From Phycomyces blakesleeanus NRRL 1555(-) (taxonomy: Eukaryota > Mucoromycota > Mucoromycetes > Mucorales > Phycomycetaceae), in the NCBI RefSeq assembly GCF_001638985.1, contig NW_017265147.1:837545-901544 (forward strand): a stretch of 64,000 nt of DNA. The letters are read 5' to 3'. Below are positions 23,901-34,236 of the stretch, one piece after another (the first letter of the stretch is position 1; every line of letters starts with the position of its first letter). Position numbers and translations under genes: made by a program. The notes under the pieces were generated by a model. It was given only the letters and a program-made list of their open reading frames with translations. It was not told the origin of the DNA and searched no databases.

Positions 23901-23955
23901 TATTGGAAGAGCATTTAGAGCACTTGCATTCTGAATTGTTGTTGTTGTTTGACAT
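20922..23955 (-). pseudogene. CACTA-1 TNP2-type transposase, inactivated
   Basis: Exons on the minus strand: 23955-23814, 23744-23652, 23580-23464 and 23400-20922, joined in frame by GT-AG introns. The protein has a Cys-rich N-terminus (CKCSKCSSN), an acidic Asp/Glu linker, and the TNP2 core with NIDWLQPFDGV, LVGLMPGPKEAKTSEIN, CACNKCNRQFPRLP and DPMHNLYLGTAKRIMEKW. Two lesions are visible. A T-run near 22981-22990 carries a frameshift consistent with one lost T. A TAG at 22265-22263 replaces the Arg found in CACTA-2 just before DPMHN. It resembles CACTA-2 throughout but is clearly diverged. Confidence 0.85.
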
Positions 23956-24510
23956 ATTGTGTGTGTATGTTTTATTTTTTAAGTCTTTAGAATTGACAAG
24001 AATAGAAAATTGTTCAGGAACACAATTTAATATATATCTTTCCAAATTACACCAACTGCCAAAATGACATAGTTTATTCCGGTTGTTAAAATGGGCAGTT
24101 CTCTAAACAGTAATTGATTGCCTCATTCTAAAATACAATAATACACGCTTTTGTTAAAACATGTCGTCATGTACATTTTATTGGCTGTAGAGCATATACA
24201 ACAAAAATATTTGTAGTAATATCACGACCATTAACCTCATCATACTTATAAATAAATATTACAACAATAAAAAGCTTTATTATCTCACTCAAAAGATATC
24301 ATTTGGTTTAAGTTCCCTACAACTATTGACTCTGCGACATGGCCACAAGTCCCAAAAAGAAATCTCGCAGACATTTTTTACAAAAAAGAGTAAACTCGTT
24401 TTTTTATCCAATAAAACAGACCGAGCATTATCATCGCCGTCGAAAATAAAAAAGACAAAAATGATGGAAATTTAGGCTGCCACTCCACAAATAATAGTAC
24501 CCTACACCAT

Positions 24511-24535
24511 AGATGAAATTACCCTATTTTTCCAG
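24511..24535 (-). repeat. Right terminal inverted repeat of CACTA-1
   Basis: Exact reverse complement of 11639-11663, ending CCCTATTTTTCCAG. Confidence 0.85.
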
Positions 24536-24537
24536 TA

Positions 24538-26892
24538 TACTGTTTTATTAAAGTTAAAAAATGTATCACAAAGTCCAGAAAAAAAGAAATTATAACCTCA
24601 GTTTAAATTAACACAAATTTATATCTTTGTACTTTATGTAATTCAACCAAATGTTTAATTATCTTGCGTTCCAGTGATTAGTTTTTGCTGAAAACAAGTG
24701 CATTAAAGAGCTAGAGACAATAAAAAACGAGTGGAATAAGAGGCGCTGCGGGCTTTTAAATAAATCGAATTTTCGGAGTATGAATTAGCTTAAAAATTGA
24801 AATCCGCTACTTACTCCTGCAGTGGGAAAGTGTTGTTTTCAGTCTCCATTCGAGTAGTATTAAAAGACAGAATAGATACCATTAGGGTGTTTTAAATTGA
24901 AATATTTCCATCGGCGAGTGTAAAAGGTAAGTCAGCTTCAAAAAGGATTCCGAAACTAGTAAAGTATATGTAAAAAATATGTAAATCAAAAAGCTTCAAA
25001 AGGTTTCTTTTAGATTTTTAGAAGTTGATTATTTTTTACAGGACTTTACGTAGGGAAGTTAAGTAATATGTTTTCATATTAGATGTTATTAGCTAATTAA
25101 TAGAGTATGGATAGAAAATAAAAACCTTGAATTCTTCAAGATCTTTAAACTTGAAACACCCTATTTTATCAGACACGGATTTAATATGAAATGTCAAATT
25201 GAACAATATGCTCCCTGGTTAAGAATTGTAAAGATAGACGAAAAAGAAAATATATCCTTATTATAAGAGCTGTATCTTGTTAGGTTTAATAAAATATATA
25301 TGTTTATTCGATTTATATAAGATTTTCAAATATATTTAACTGAAATAGAACAAAACTAAGAATCTTATCAACTAAGAATTTAATAATTTTATTTGATGTT
25401 GGAATATCAAGTTTTATTGAAAAATAAAAAAAGAAAAACACTATTATACAAAAAACACTTAACAACTTATTGAGAACAAGTATACATTCTAAATATCAGT
25501 TAAATATTGGATATTAATAATAATAATAATAATAAAAATAAAATCCAAAGAAAAGCAAAAAAAAATATAATTAAATATTAAAAACAATTTATCCTTCACT
25601 TGTTTATTGAATTTTTTTAAACATCTGCTTTGATTCGATTAAATCAAATCCGTTTTTATATAAATTTATTTTATTTATAGACACGGAGTCTTTGTTCCCT
25701 TTAATTCTCTTTGATATTTGTTTATTCTTATTGTGTTTAAAGAAGACATTGCAATTGCGATTTATATCAGTTTACTCTTATAATACCTCTGACTTAAACA
25801 ATCAATATATATATTGAAGATTGTTCTGTAATATAATATATGCTTTTCTTTAATTGTATTCTATATGTTTGATTATTTCTAAGAGCATCTCTAACAATCC
25901 GATAATTTTATCTTTTCTTAAAATCAAACATCACAACTCTAGATAAAAAAAATCACTTCACCTATCAGTTCAATTTAGTTTTTTTTAACATAAATTATGG
26001 GAGTATTTGCATCAATAAATTTTAAATCCTTGTCGAAGTTGCCACAAAGATAAAAAAAAAAGACTATATTTTTTCCATAAAATAAAATAATTCAGACTTG
26101 TGAATATAACGCTTTACTAAACTTTTATATTTCAGATAGAAGCTGATATAAATTTGACTGTTTGAGATATGCGAAGATATCAAATTTTAAAATTAAATAT
26201 ATAGAGCAAATAAAAATAAAATGTTGATAAATAATATAAACAAAGAAAAATAATTAAAGAAGGCTTGTACTAGTTTAAAAGCCTTGATTAATACAATAAA
26301 AAGAGAACCTGGTTTGGTCGGGTAAAATTCAATATATATATATATTATAGTCATTATATATGTATCCGATTAGTTCCTGTGCTTACTTTAAATATAGTTC
26401 AGACAATAAAAAGATTGTGAGGTTACACGTAGATAGAAAATACAAGAAGCTTCTTTTATAAAAACATATAAATATAATAATATAGTTTGTACTTAAACTA
26501 TAAACTCTGAGCCACTTTACTATACTCAGATATTTTCTTATAATAAACCATGTGTTTCACAATTGAATACATATACATCACAGATATATATTATTTTCGG
26601 GAATGTTTTCCGTAATATCTGAGTTAGTACTCACTTGAAGCTGCTAACAGTCCAAATTGGGAATTATAATAGAGGTCGCAAATCATATAAATACGGTGTA
26701 CACGTAAATGTTACCTAAACAATTCTTTTGTGTACATTATACTTTTCCTACAAATGGCCTGATGTTTTTGTTTAATAAAACACAAAGCCTTGTATGAAGT
26801 AGTCGCACTTTATTAAACGAGTGAATCTAAGTCAAATTATGTAGTAGCATATATCAAATGTTGCTTGTTGAAATTTTTAAATATGAGTAAGA
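24538..26892. other. AT-rich DNA without recognisable genes
   Basis: Very AT-rich with many short A and T runs. A few short open stretches (for example 24711-24800, reading CIKELETIKNEWNKRR) look protein-like but have no extended frame or supporting exons. No element termini were identified. Confidence 0.5.
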
Positions 26893-28597
26893 GCGTCATT
26901 GGGATCGAAGAAGGTGTCGGAATTATGGTGGTATGAATACTATATGACTTGGAGAGTTGAAGGTCAGCTCTGAGAATGGTGGCATATAACACTTCAGGTA
27001 TAGAGAAATATTGTATATGACTTGCGAGTGTTGAGGTTTTATTATATGGCCATTATTTCGATTTTTATTTTTCAGTGATTATAAAATAAAACAATAATAT
27101 TGTTGGTGGTGGCGATTCTGGTAGTTTTGTAAAGTTGATGGCGGGATGGTGGGATGGCGGGATGGAGGGAATGTAGGAAGAGGATTCACGCCATCGTTAA
27201 ATAGAATTTTTATTTTATTTTTTTTACGGCGCAGTGAAGGCCACTTTAATATACCGTCCTCTCTGGGCGATTGTAAGTAACCACTAGACGGTCTTTCAAC
27301 CTATGTATGGGTAACAGTATCCCTGTCAATGGACCCTGCTATGTTCCTTTAGCTTAGGGATACACAAAGCTGTCTGCGCAACCAATTGGTAATACCAATT
27401 TACAAAAAAGTGCATTCTGTCCGAATTATCGAGTAGAATCCTTAGGTTGTAAAAAGACACAAAAAGAAATAGACAATATATATATATTGTATCAGTGCAG
27501 CAATTGTATTGGTAGACAATTGGGCGAGTGTGCGAGTGTGCGTATGTGCATATGTGCGTATGTGTGTGTGTTGGATAAAAGAAAAGAAAAATATATGATA
27601 GTAAGCCCAAAATATGATAGCAAGTTATATATATATAGTTTGGGAGTAGCTTCTGGTGTGTAACCGTATATTGAATAAAATGAAAATAAATATATATGAT
27701 AGTGTATCCAAAATATGATAGAAGCTCGTATATATATATATTTCGGGAGTAGCTTTTGGTGTGTGTCCATGTGTTGAATAATAATAATAAAATATACAAG
27801 ATAGTATATCCAAAATATGATAGAGGCTCGTATATGTATATAGTTCGGGAGTAGCTTCTGGTGTGTGCCAGTGTGTTGAATAATAATAATAACATATATA
27901 AAACAATATATCCAAAACATGATAACAGTTTATATATATTTAGTTCGAAAGTTACTTTTGGTTTATGAATATCACCCTTTTCATTTTGACTTGGTAATAT
28001 TTTTCTGTAGGCTCTTGCTTTTTTGGTGTAAAATGTTTGATGCTTTTTGATCCAATTTCATTAAGTATAATTATAGAAGAATGTGTATGGATCTGGATAG
28101 TGTGTTATTTATGAAACATACTAGAAAACATAGTTTAAATTATATTATTATATATAGCTTCTATCATACATTAAAAGTATTAACGAAAATATAAATAACA
28201 ATGCGATTGTGAATGATTTGTAAATATATACCGTGGAACAAAAATCGGCTATAGAAGTATATTCCAATATATATTGTATTATTATCTATAGATTAAACCC
28301 AATCTAATTTTAATTAGAATCTTGAGGAGACAGGATATATGAACAATTTTGGAATTATTTGAGAGAGGTATGATACAAGCTATATATTTATAAGAAAGCA
28401 AAACTATTATTACTAGCATATATGTTTTTACGATATTATTATCTTCTGGATTCCGACGGCCCAAGATTGTTGGAAATATCCCTTCAGTCCAGATCGAGCT
28501 CAATAGGCGGCCGATCCGGACAGGACCATATTGCTGATATAACATATTCGGTTTTTATTGGTTAACTGAAATTGTAGTTCTTATTAATCATACATAT
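26893..28597 (+). repeat. 1705-bp direct duplication, copy 1
   Basis: Nearly identical to 31061-32765 at a constant offset of 4168 bp. The only differences I found are three substitutions, all in the last 105 bases (near 28494, 28576 and 28590). The block contains a 102-bp tandem repeat, TG-rich microsatellites and G/A-rich GGGATGG words. Open frames on its minus strand are tandem-repeat translations, not genes. The near-identity implies recent duplication or conversion. Confidence 0.95.
27607..28010 (+). repeat. Four tandem units of about 102 bp
   Basis: Units start with CCAAAATATGATA at about 27607, 27708, 27809 and 27911, then a TATATA tract, TTCGGGAGTAGCTTCTGGTGTGT-like sequence and an AATAATAAT run. 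The last unit is the most diverged. The same block recurs at 31775-32178 within the second duplication copy. Confidence 0.85.
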
Positions 28598-28645
28598 GTT
28601 TTATTTTTATACTGGGCCGACTTCTGTCTACTATGAAATGTAATA

Positions 28646-29100
28646 TTATATGAATGACGATTCCCAAAAGGAATGAATATTCTCAAAAAGGATGACGGGA
28701 TGGATGAATGGGGGAATGTAGAAGGAGGATGCAAGCCACCGTAAAAAAAAGTTTTTTTTGTTATGATTATGGCGCAGTGAAGGCCACTTTAATATATCAT
28801 CCTGTCTGAGCGATTGTAAGTGAGAACTAGGCGGTTTTTAAGTCTATGTATGGGGAACAGTATCCCTGTCAATTGATTCTGCTATGTTATTTTAGCTTAT
28901 TGATACACGAAAACCGCCTGCGCAACCAATTGGTAATAACAGTTTACAAAAAAGTGCATTCTGTCCGAATTATGGATTATAATCCTTAGTTTGTAAGAAA
29001 ATATAAAAGGAACATACAATCAAGTATATTTTGTACCAGTTCAGCCAATATATTGGTAGACAATTGGGTGAGTGTGCGTATGTGTGTGTGGTGGATTAAA
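28646..29100 (+). repeat. Diverged partial copy of the 1.7-kb repeat
   Basis: It shares with 27120-27590 the ordered words GCGCAGTGAAGGCCACTTTAA, ACAGTATCCCTGTCAAT, GCGCAACCAATTGGTAATA and AAGTGCATTCTGTCCGAATTAT, with many substitutions. This shows an older dispersed repeat family. Confidence 0.8.
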
Positions 29101-30319
29101 GAAAAGACATATATATAGTATCTGTCACACATTTAATATATTAATAAAAAGAAAAAAACAATGCGATAGTTAATGATCCATCGAGCTATTTCGTGGATTA
29201 AACTGTTATAAGAACATATTAAATTAATTCCTATTTAGTTTATATAATTTTCAGTAAGATACTATATCACTACAAAAAAGGAGCGATTCAGAGAGTGATT
29301 TTAAAAGCTATTATAAGCATTCTTTATAATCACTAGTTGAATTGCCAATTTTTTCTTAGTGGATCTATTTCTAATAAAGATCTCAAGCAGTGCGATGAAC
29401 ATGATGTCAGTTTATTAGAGTGTTCAGAATAATTTTTTTTTCTATATGCGCTTTCTTTCTTTCATAACATTTAATTATATAACTAAAAGTTAATTCTATG
29501 ATATATATTCCATATCAAAACCTTTATATAAAGTATAGATTCCTTTTATTCTTATATGTTTTATTAAAACATTCTTGTTATTATATTTGCTTATTATCTA
29601 ATATAAAAACCCGATACTCTCAATATTATATATTACTATGCCCAGTTGTGAAAACTTTTAGTTCTCTTGTAATACATTTATATATATAATCTAAGACTAG
29701 ATATATGCTCTTATCGACTATAGCAATTCGGTAAATAAAAAAAAACTAATTGCATTTTAAACATGTCAATAATATTTTTAATTTATGAGACTTGCTTTAA
29801 TAAAAAGCTGGGATAATATAAAGAGTCTCTTGATATGCTCTTATAGTCTATACATATATATATATGGACCACTTTCTCTTTCATATTCCAACTAAAGTGG
29901 TACAGTTTTACAACCTTTCTTTTAAGAAATAATATATTAATATATAACATATGTGTCAAGTAAATTTTTATATAAAATCAATTCACGAAAATGGGTAGCC
30001 ATATAAGAAATTCGGGTTTTTAAAATGAAAGTCTTTATATTGCTTCTAATCAGAGCAATCAATCCATTGATCTACAATTTTCTATGCATGCTGCTATGTC
30101 ATCATCTAATGACGAAAGCATAAAATTTTTTCACAGTTATTTAGTAAGAGTGCCAGCCAGACCATCTCTGTTTTCCTCTTGTGCATGGTAAGTCTATTAT
30201 TTCCTTTTCATTTGTGTTGAGGGAGTAGTATAGTCTATAGATATACTAATCTTGACCTTTTTTCTATGTGAATCAGCGGCGTGTCGGATGGATGGGTGTT
30301 GGTGTGGTGTGGATGGGGG

Positions 30320-30354
30320 GGTGTGGTGGGTGTGGTGGGTGTGGTGGGTGTGGG
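30320..30354 (+). repeat. TGTGGTGGG minisatellite
   Basis: About four tandem copies of a 9-bp GT-rich unit, strongly G-biased on the plus strand. Confidence 0.85.
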
Positions 30355-30828
30355 GTAGTTTAGTTTCCCCTCTCTAGTTAGTTTACGTAGTGGGTAGTCT
30401 TTAGATATAGCTTTCGTTTATCCCTTTAGCTTAGCTTAGATTGATAGTTTCGTTCCCTGTTCACCTTTTATTTTTTAAGCCCATAGCTAGCCTCACACCC
30501 CAGCGTTCCCGATCTCCTCCCCACTCCGTTCTCTTCCACGAAGTCAGGACAGGTCTACGCCCTGTGGAGGATGGATCCGCCTTTATAGGTGGTGAACTAA
30601 GATTCTGACGATATATTTGAATATTAATAAAATTTTTTTTTAAACCATTTTTGTCTGCCCATAAATACAATGTCTGCTTTACAAATGATTGAGAGAAACA
30701 CTTTATTATTAGAAGAAAACTGAATAAAACAATGCGCGAGAACAATAATATGAGTTTATTTTTTATTTAAAAATATCAAGTTTTAATAGTAGTGTATTTT
30801 TTATATGGGCGAGAAGTGGGCGGTGTGA

Positions 30829-30880
30829 GTGGGTGGTCCGTGTGGGTGGTCCGTGTGGGTGGTCCGTGTGAGTAGTCAGT
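30829..30880 (+). repeat. 13-bp minisatellite GTGGGTGGTCCGT x4
   Basis: Three exact and one diverged 13-bp units, again G-rich on the plus strand, about 180 bp upstream of the second duplication copy. Confidence 0.85.
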
Positions 30881-31060
30881 GTGACAAAGTTTTGACATTC
30901 ATGGCGCATGCTAATGACGAGAGATTAACATCGCGAGACTTTTTGTTAGGTGGCGTCCGCTTGGTCTAGACCCAGTCGCGTAAAAGTATACTGAAAGGCG
31001 TGAGCTTTGAAAATTATGTCCGATGGGATGGAATTAGATGGGATGGGACGGAATTGAATG

Positions 31061-32765
31061 GCGTCATTGGGATCGAAGAAGGTGTCGGAATTATGGTGGT
31101 ATGAATACTATATGACTTGGAGAGTTGAAGGTCAGCTCTGAGAATGGTGGCATATAACACTTCAGGTATAGAGAAATATTGTATATGACTTGCGAGTGTT
31201 GAGGTTTTATTATATGGCCATTATTTCGATTTTTATTTTTCAGTGATTATAAAATAAAACAATAATATTGTTGGTGGTGGCGATTCTGGTAGTTTTGTAA
31301 AGTTGATGGCGGGATGGTGGGATGGCGGGATGGAGGGAATGTAGGAAGAGGATTCACGCCATCGTTAAATAGAATTTTTATTTTATTTTTTTTACGGCGC
31401 AGTGAAGGCCACTTTAATATACCGTCCTCTCTGGGCGATTGTAAGTAACCACTAGACGGTCTTTCAACCTATGTATGGGTAACAGTATCCCTGTCAATGG
31501 ACCCTGCTATGTTCCTTTAGCTTAGGGATACACAAAGCTGTCTGCGCAACCAATTGGTAATACCAATTTACAAAAAAGTGCATTCTGTCCGAATTATCGA
31601 GTAGAATCCTTAGGTTGTAAAAAGACACAAAAAGAAATAGACAATATATATATATTGTATCAGTGCAGCAATTGTATTGGTAGACAATTGGGCGAGTGTG
31701 CGAGTGTGCGTATGTGCATATGTGCGTATGTGTGTGTGTTGGATAAAAGAAAAGAAAAATATATGATAGTAAGCCCAAAATATGATAGCAAGTTATATAT
31801 ATATAGTTTGGGAGTAGCTTCTGGTGTGTAACCGTATATTGAATAAAATGAAAATAAATATATATGATAGTGTATCCAAAATATGATAGAAGCTCGTATA
31901 TATATATATTTCGGGAGTAGCTTTTGGTGTGTGTCCATGTGTTGAATAATAATAATAAAATATACAAGATAGTATATCCAAAATATGATAGAGGCTCGTA
32001 TATGTATATAGTTCGGGAGTAGCTTCTGGTGTGTGCCAGTGTGTTGAATAATAATAATAACATATATAAAACAATATATCCAAAACATGATAACAGTTTA
32101 TATATATTTAGTTCGAAAGTTACTTTTGGTTTATGAATATCACCCTTTTCATTTTGACTTGGTAATATTTTTCTGTAGGCTCTTGCTTTTTTGGTGTAAA
32201 ATGTTTGATGCTTTTTGATCCAATTTCATTAAGTATAATTATAGAAGAATGTGTATGGATCTGGATAGTGTGTTATTTATGAAACATACTAGAAAACATA
32301 GTTTAAATTATATTATTATATATAGCTTCTATCATACATTAAAAGTATTAACGAAAATATAAATAACAATGCGATTGTGAATGATTTGTAAATATATACC
32401 GTGGAACAAAAATCGGCTATAGAAGTATATTCCAATATATATTGTATTATTATCTATAGATTAAACCCAATCTAATTTTAATTAGAATCTTGAGGAGACA
32501 GGATATATGAACAATTTTGGAATTATTTGAGAGAGGTATGATACAAGCTATATATTTATAAGAAAGCAAAACTATTATTACTAGCATATATGTTTTTACG
32601 ATATTATTATCTTCTGGATTCCGACGGCCCAAGATTGTTGGAAATATCCCTTCAGTCCAGATTGAGCTCAATAGGCGGCCGATCCGGACAGGACCATATT
32701 GCTGATATAACATATTCGGTTTTTATTGGTTAACTGAAATTGTAATTCTTATTAATCGTACATAT
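31061..32765 (+). repeat. 1705-bp direct duplication, copy 2
   Basis: Second copy of 26893-28597. Neither end shows TG...CA termini, and flanking bases do not match as a TSD, so the pair does not look like LTRs of a retrotransposon. The sequence immediately before it is a run of GGGATGGAATT-like words. Confidence 0.95.
31775..32178 (+). repeat. Four tandem units of about 102 bp (copy 2)
   Basis: Same tandem block as 27607-28010, shifted by 4168 bp. Confidence 0.85.
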
Positions 32766-33499
32766 CACCACCAAAGAGTTTTCTTGTGTAATTATACTCC
32801 CAAAATAGGTTTACATAGCTGAGTAAATAGTTCTGCCTTTTATGGACAGACCATTTTTGCGATGAATTCTGATTGAAAAAAAACACGGATTTAAAAATGC
32901 TTTTTCCAAAATATCAAAAATGATTCAAAATAAAGTCTCTTTCAAATAAATGGTTTTTATTTTTATTTCAAAATAGAAAAAATATTAAGTTATTTTATAT
33001 AGTTTATAGACAAAAATATATAATAAATTTAATATAGTTGCTCTATACTAAATGAAAAATCAGAATATCCATATCACTCATTATTCTTGAATAGAAAAGT
33101 AACCTAGCAAAATATAAATATGAATTAGTATTTCAAGCTTAAAAAATATAAATCAAATTAAAGTTTACGTTTGTGTTTTCCATGATACATCTCATAAAAG
33201 TCAGAATATCTGCAAGTAAGAAGAGATAAAAGATAATTAGTATTCCATTATTCTGTAAACCGAGTAAACAGTTATTACCTCTTAACTCATTTTGACCAGA
33301 TAATGAAAAACTAATTGTCAACAAATGACACCTGAGATGAATAACTGCATCACAAAGTAGAATATTGCTTTTCTATTATACATACCTCAAAAACAAAAAT
33401 ATATAGATCTGTTTCCTACAAGAATAATATTGTAGATGTAAACACACGTAATGAACAAACTTTTGTTGATAAAGTAGAGTAAGAAGTAATGCAAAGAAT
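32766..33499. other. AT-rich spacer before LINE-C
   Basis: No gene or repeat recognised. The stretch ends at the TSD of LINE-C. Confidence 0.5.
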
Positions 33500-33513
33500 G
33501 TAATCTCACACTT
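33500..33513 (+). repeat. Target-site duplication of LINE-C (3' side)
   Basis: GTAATCTCACACTT, repeated exactly at 45935-45948. It abuts the A-tract end of LINE-C, which runs on the minus strand. Confidence 0.9.
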
Positions 33514-33977
33514 TCTTTTGTATGGAGCCAGGAAAAAAAAAAGCTCAGGATTTTATTAAAGGTCTCTGATTGAATATGAAAAGAGAAAATTAAAATATTT
33601 GTTTTTAAGGTTTTGTAGCTTATATGATGTTTTTTGCTTTTAAATTTTATGGTTGTTTTTGTTTTTGTTTTTTTGTATAAAAAAAATGTAGGAGTTATGG
33701 AGAGTCCAGCTCTAGTTCAGAGCAGAGATGAGAAATTGACTTGCGTGCAATGTGGAGCACTGCAGAGGGAAGGAAAGGGACAGACTTAAAGTAGAAAGAC
33801 CAGTGGTGATCCCAAATAGTCAGGATAGTTAGGCCAAAGACTGAGGAAGCAGGGAACGCAGGGTTAAGCATGGGAGGGAAGACGAAGGATTGGAGAGCAC
33901 TTGAGAGGACAGAGGGCAGAGGGACGGTGCCGAAGAATTCCAACCAAATGCCTGTCCACACAGCAGATTTCAACGGG

Positions 33978-33980
33978 CAA
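33978..33980 (+). repeat. 3-bp target-site duplication of CACTA-2
   Basis: CAA here and at 40676-40678. Removing the element and one CAA reconnects LINE-C ORF2 in frame. Confidence 0.85.
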
Positions 33981-34236
33981 CACTGGAAAAATAAGGACAA
34001 TTAACATATTGTCCAGGTAGTCGGATCATAGTGGATATGTCAGGATTTTTTTTCATCTCAGCAGTTTTTTTTCATCAAGTTGGGGGTGTAGTTTTGATGT
34101 ATTCTATTGGCTTAAATAAAAATAAAATAAAAATAAAATAAAAAATACGTTTTGGTTTACTATAAAACCGTATCAAATGAAATATTTGTAGCACTCTTGT
34201 TTCCTTTTTTATTTTATAATTCAAAATACATACACT

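Larger units (their letters stand above)
11637..24537 (-). mobile_element. CACTA/TNP2-type DNA transposon CACTA-1 with nested insertions
   Basis: Bounded by 25-bp perfect inverted repeats (11639-11663 and 24511-24535). The outermost bases read CGCTGG on one side and, on the reverse strand, TACTGG on the other: single-base decays of the CACTGG terminus seen in CACTA-2. It holds a TNP2 transposase pseudogene (minus strand) and a convergent accessory pseudogene (plus strand), the same layout as CACTA-2 in opposite orientation. About 6.1 kb of the span is a nested inverted-repeat element containing LINE-A. Without these, CACTA-1 would be roughly 6.7 kb, close to CACTA-2 (6695 bp). No matching 3-bp TSD is visible (ACG versus TAC), consistent with age. 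Orientation is given by the transposase. Confidence 0.82.
28598..31060. other. Spacer between the two duplication copies, with exon-like fragment
   Basis: Mostly AT-rich. It contains a diverged partial copy of the duplicated repeat (28646-29100) and two GT-rich minisatellites. A 134-bp open stretch at 30054-30187 is bounded by TAATCAG and GTAAGT; a second acceptor (GAATCAG) at 30276 would join it in frame to GTGTCGGATGGATGGG before a stop in the minisatellite. This may be the tail of a dead gene. No family was recognised. Confidence 0.4.

Noticed and set aside
11634..24540. TSD for CACTA-1
   Set aside because: The flanking triplets (ACG and TAC) do not match; an assumed shift by one base gives TAC on both sides only with an extra G, which is not convincing.
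27326..28545. Minus-strand proteins of 87-189 codons in the 1.7-kb duplication, repeated at 31494-32713
   Set aside because: They are translations of a 102-bp tandem repeat and TA-rich DNA, with no domain or splice context.
30900..31060. tRNA or other structured RNA gene in the GC-richer stretch
   Set aside because: No cloverleaf arms or A/B box pair could be found by eye; no tRNA was recognised anywhere in the window.
26893..32765. The 1.7-kb repeats as LTRs of one retrotransposon
   Set aside because: No TG...CA ends, no TSD, no primer-binding site, and no gag/pol sequence in the 2.46-kb interior.
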